64,000 bases of DNA from Jacaranda mimosifolia (lineage: Eukaryota; Streptophyta; Magnoliopsida; Lamiales; Bignoniaceae). The stretch spans positions 20,105,246-20,169,245 of the forward strand of contig CM032119.1 of the NCBI GenBank assembly GCA_018894105.1, given 5' to 3'. Under the pieces are notes generated by a model. It had not been told where the DNA came from and made no database searches. It worked only from the letters and a program-made list of their open reading frames with translations. Below, piece after piece: positions 61,835 through 64,000 of this stretch (the stretch's first letter is position 1; every line of letters starts with the position of its first letter). The position numbers were made by a program, and so were the translations under genes.

Positions 61835-62861
61835 CAAATAGGTCGTAAAGCCGACGGTCACAGCTTCCGACCTAGCAATTGTTCATAACTTGGTTTCTTT
61901 GATGTTTCCTTTTGGCAGTGACTTCTCATTCTTATACTAAGCTATTATTGATTGTTATCTATGTACCTTGATTTTCGACTGGTCATGTATTGCTCTACAC
62001 TATCCTCATTGAGTCCTAATGACTCACCCTCATGTATTACTCATCTTTACTCAGACAGGTATGAGACAGGAGGACATGAAAACTAACAAACCTAGTAGAG
62101 ATGGTTGTACTGGAGCCTGTTTATGTACATGTATGTTTGATTGCACTTTCAGATGTTTTGTTTAGAGATGTTGTAATATGTCATGAATATTGTTATACTT
62201 GTGGTTTGTAAGTATGAATCTTGGTACTAGTGACGACCTTTTGGTTTGAATGTTGTTGAACTTGTCATTATGGTATTTAGCACTATGATATTGCTTCTGC
62301 ATTTGGATTAAGTCTGCTGTAAGGTTGTGATGTTGTTGATGTTATTGTTGAGAATTTGTGAAAAATTTTATGAGCCTATTGATTTTATTAATGCATGTTT
62401 AAGGATTGAACTGGAATAGTGCCTCAGCCTAGGTGTTATCCCGAGAGGGGGCGCTACAATTTATTCGTCAATCTATTGTGTATTTTTTTTAACAATGATT
62501 ATTTTAAATTTGGATTCTACTAAATTTAAAAAAATAATAATAAAGATATGATGAATTTTGAAATAATCAAATTTGGATTTTTTGGATATCCGATGGATAT
62601 TCAATTTTTATTTGGATCCGGATATGGTCATACCAACTACAGATCCAGTGGATCTTGGATCGGATTTGAATCTGACATATTACTTTTGAATTTGGACTTG
62701 GATCCGGCATGACCCGATCCAAATTCGACCCATTGACAGCTCTATCTACCTGAAAAGATCTTGCTCTACTTATGTGCAACATTATTTTTGTGCCGTTTAT
62801 GGGGACTCTAAAGGACAAAGAGGCAACATTAATAATGCAGATAAGATCTATGGACTCTAAA

Positions 62862-62885
62862 GGGCGCTACAAGTGGTATCAGAGC
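62862..62885 (+). other. Ty3/gypsy LTR remnant and primer-binding site
   Basis: GGGCGCTACA (62862-62871) equals the last ten bases of the gypsy LTR at 62458. Two bases later TGGTATCAGAGC (62874-62885) is an exact initiator-Met tRNA complement. The rest of this 5' LTR is absent. Confidence 0.82.
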
Positions 62886-62987
62886 TTAGGTTTGGAAACC
62901 CGAGCTAAACTGGGACAGAATCCTAGGATACGACCTTTAAGTGATCTGTATATACTGAGAGAGTGTTATGTATTTTGGGGACTATAG

Positions 62988-63533
62988 ATGAATCTAATTT
63001 GTTCAATATTGACGAAGGAAAGTTATGACAGCAGGATGGCGAATGGACATCGAGATGGGAAAGAACCAGTGGAAGAGGATGAAACTGTAGAAGCTTTAAA
63101 TGAGAAAATTAGAGCTTTGGAAGCTGAGAATGGAAAACTGAAGGAGATGTATGAGATCTTTCAAGAGAGTTTTTGTAACATGAGAGAGAACTTGATGGAT
63201 AGAGAGGCTGAGACCTATCATATGAGATCGGGAATGGATGCTAGGAGCTATATGTTGGACAGGTTACAGGAGGATTTAGAAAGAAAAGGGTTACAGGTTA
63301 TGATAGTGGAGGCCCAGATTGAGGGGCTTAGGGCCATACGTTTCCAGATGGAGGAAACCTTCAGGACATTAGAGTTTGATCCTATGGGGAATATAGATAT
63401 GATCCAGGCCATCATGGAGGAGGTTAGGAGGATAGTAGCCTACTATGGCAGCGCTATAGATCAAGCTATAGGATTTGGAGTAGGGATTGATACCAGAGCA
63501 GGGCCATCAGGGATTCGACCCCCTCCCAAGTAG
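62988..63533 (+). CDS. Coiled-coil ORF of a Ty3/gypsy element, 181 aa
   Basis: The longest nearly intact frame outside the copia elements, about 100 bases downstream of a perfect primer-binding site, so it is the first ORF of a gypsy internal region. Residues 30-90 are rich in Glu/Lys with hydrophobic spacing (NEKIRALEAENGKLKEMYE), typical of a coiled coil. A second ATG at 63037 (MANGHRDG) may be the true start. The classical gag domain and zinc knuckle are not seen. After the TAG at 63531-63533 the same frame stays open for 93 codons of Asp/Glu-rich sequence, so the stop may be a nonsense mutation or a readthrough site. It could also be an extra ORF rather than gag. Confidence 0.6.
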   Translation: MNLICSILTKESYDSRMANGHRDGKEPVEEDETVEALNEKIRALEAENGKLKEMYEIFQESFCNMRENLMDREAETYHMRSGMDARSYMLDRLQEDLERKGLQVMIVEAQIEGLRAIRFQMEETFRTLEFDPMGNIDMIQAIMEEVRRIVAYYGSAIDQAIGFGVGIDTRAGPSGIRPPPK

Positions 63534-63814
63534 AGACATGATCAGGGTATCCATATTGATGAGGTTCTTGCCAGAGAGCTAGTGCAAGATCATGCTATAG
63601 AGCCTGTTGAGGATGTTGCTGAGGAGGACCCTATAAAGGAGGATCCTGAGGAGGAAGACCTGAGTGATGAGGATCTGGAGATAGACCCGGTACAGGAGTT
63701 TTTAGTAGATGAACCACCCGAGGATGATGTAATTCGGCTAGAGTTCCTTGATGACGTGCCACACAGTGATGACTTTATCGGGCTAGACCCTTTAGTGGAT
63801 GCACCCCCTGAGGA
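63534..63814 (+). pseudogene. In-frame acidic extension of the gypsy ORF
   Basis: Same frame as 62988-63533, separated by one TAG. About 93 codons, dominated by Asp, Glu and Pro (EEDP, DEPPEDD, LDDVPHSDDF). No further stop occurs before the hAT-like insertion at 63815. It is probably the continuation of the same protein, interrupted by a nonsense codon. Confidence 0.55.
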
Positions 63815-64000
63815 TAGGGGTGTTCAAATCCAATCCAATCCAAAAAAAACCGACGAACCGATCCAAAAAACCGAAAATCGATTAAAACCGATTTTTTTTT
63901 ATTTAAATTGGATTAATTTTTTTATAACCGATCGGTTCGGTTCGGTTTTCGGTTTCAGTCTGAAAAACCGATCCAATCCAAACCGAACCGATTTATATAT
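63815..64000. mobile_element. hAT-like transposon, left end only
   Basis: It starts TAGGGGTGTTCAAATCC, the common plant hAT terminus, inside the acidic gypsy frame. It is followed by repeated CCGATCC / AACCGAT motifs on both strands (AACCGAACCGATT at the window edge), a subterminal repeat pattern. The expected 8-bp target copy on this side is CCTGAGGA (63807-63814). The other end is outside the window. Confidence 0.75.

Larger units (their letters stand above)
59358..62458 (+). repeat. Ty3/gypsy solo LTR
   Basis: It starts TGTAACACCCTAG and ends GGGGGCGCTACA, typical ends of plant Ty3/gypsy LTRs. It is flanked by an exact 5-bp duplication, ATTTA (59353-59357 and 62459-62463). At 3.1 kb it is a long LTR. 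There is no internal region. Its interior has a pyrimidine-rich tract (59585-59645), a 55-bp minisatellite, and two smaller repeat clusters. Confidence 0.92.
58705..62744. mobile_element. Non-autonomous hAT-like transposon, split by a gypsy solo LTR
   Basis: The ends are TAGGGCTATCAATGGAGC (left) and, on the other strand, TAGAGCTGTCAATGGGTC. The 8-bp flanks are TCTACATG (58697-58704) and TCTACCTG (62745-62752), one mismatch. Both arms carry repeated GATCCGA/TCGGATC and GAATTTGG-type motifs, usual for plant hAT subterminal regions. Without the solo LTR and one target copy the element is about 0.93 kb, too short for transposase. Confidence 0.82.

Noticed and set aside
62567..62818. Minus-strand 83-codon open frame rich in Ile, Arg and Ser
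   Set aside because: It is formed by the GATCCGA-type subterminal repeats of the hAT-like element.

Overview
The window is plant nuclear DNA, AT-rich and made almost entirely of transposable elements. The evidence is several copies of one large Ty1/copia LTR-retrotransposon family primed by initiator-Met tRNA, a Ty3/gypsy LTR, two complete hAT-like elements plus the start of a third, and a long-TIR Mutator-like element. Every copia reading frame is broken by stops or shifts. I see no host gene, rRNA or tRNA. I cannot name the species; a heterochromatic or intergenic block of a flowering plant fits best. 

Positions 1-23286 are a nested stack. Host copia element A (+) lies in three pieces (1-53, 9932-9970, 19363-23286). 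It was split by full-length element B (minus, 54-9931, target duplication GTTGT/GTTAT) and full-length element C (plus, 9971-19362, target duplication GTTTA/GTTTG). Removing B and C reconnects A's integrase end with its reverse transcriptase. Element A ends with its 3' LTR at 21176-23286. Positions 23287-24766 are anonymous DNA. 

Positions 24767-54676 hold further relatives: two LTR starts, element D (minus, 25115-36123), LTR pieces in opposite orientations (36124-39293), element E (minus, split by a solo LTR at 39627-41883 with a perfect CTTTC duplication), element F (plus, 42803-52126, carrying a 1.65-kb hAT-like insertion at 49617-51268), and a truncated minus element G (52127-54676). 

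Positions 54677-64000 are different in kind: anonymous AT-rich DNA, a Mutator-like element with TIRs of about 120 bp (55816-57635, 9-bp duplication), a hAT-like element (58705-62744) containing a 3.1-kb Ty3/gypsy solo LTR (59358-62458, ATTTA duplication), then the start of another gypsy element's internal region (exact primer-binding site, coiled-coil ORF, acidic tail), cut by a third hAT-like terminus at 63815. 

The most interesting sequence-level observations are non-coding and shared by the copia copies: an ordered array of about seven short hairpins in the LTR, with GAG-like loops and paired stem changes between copies; a TGTGATG/CATCACA palindrome just upstream of the LTR TATA box; a four-copy motif in the leader whose sequence changes together within each element; and a GC-rich leader island that diverges far more than its flanks.
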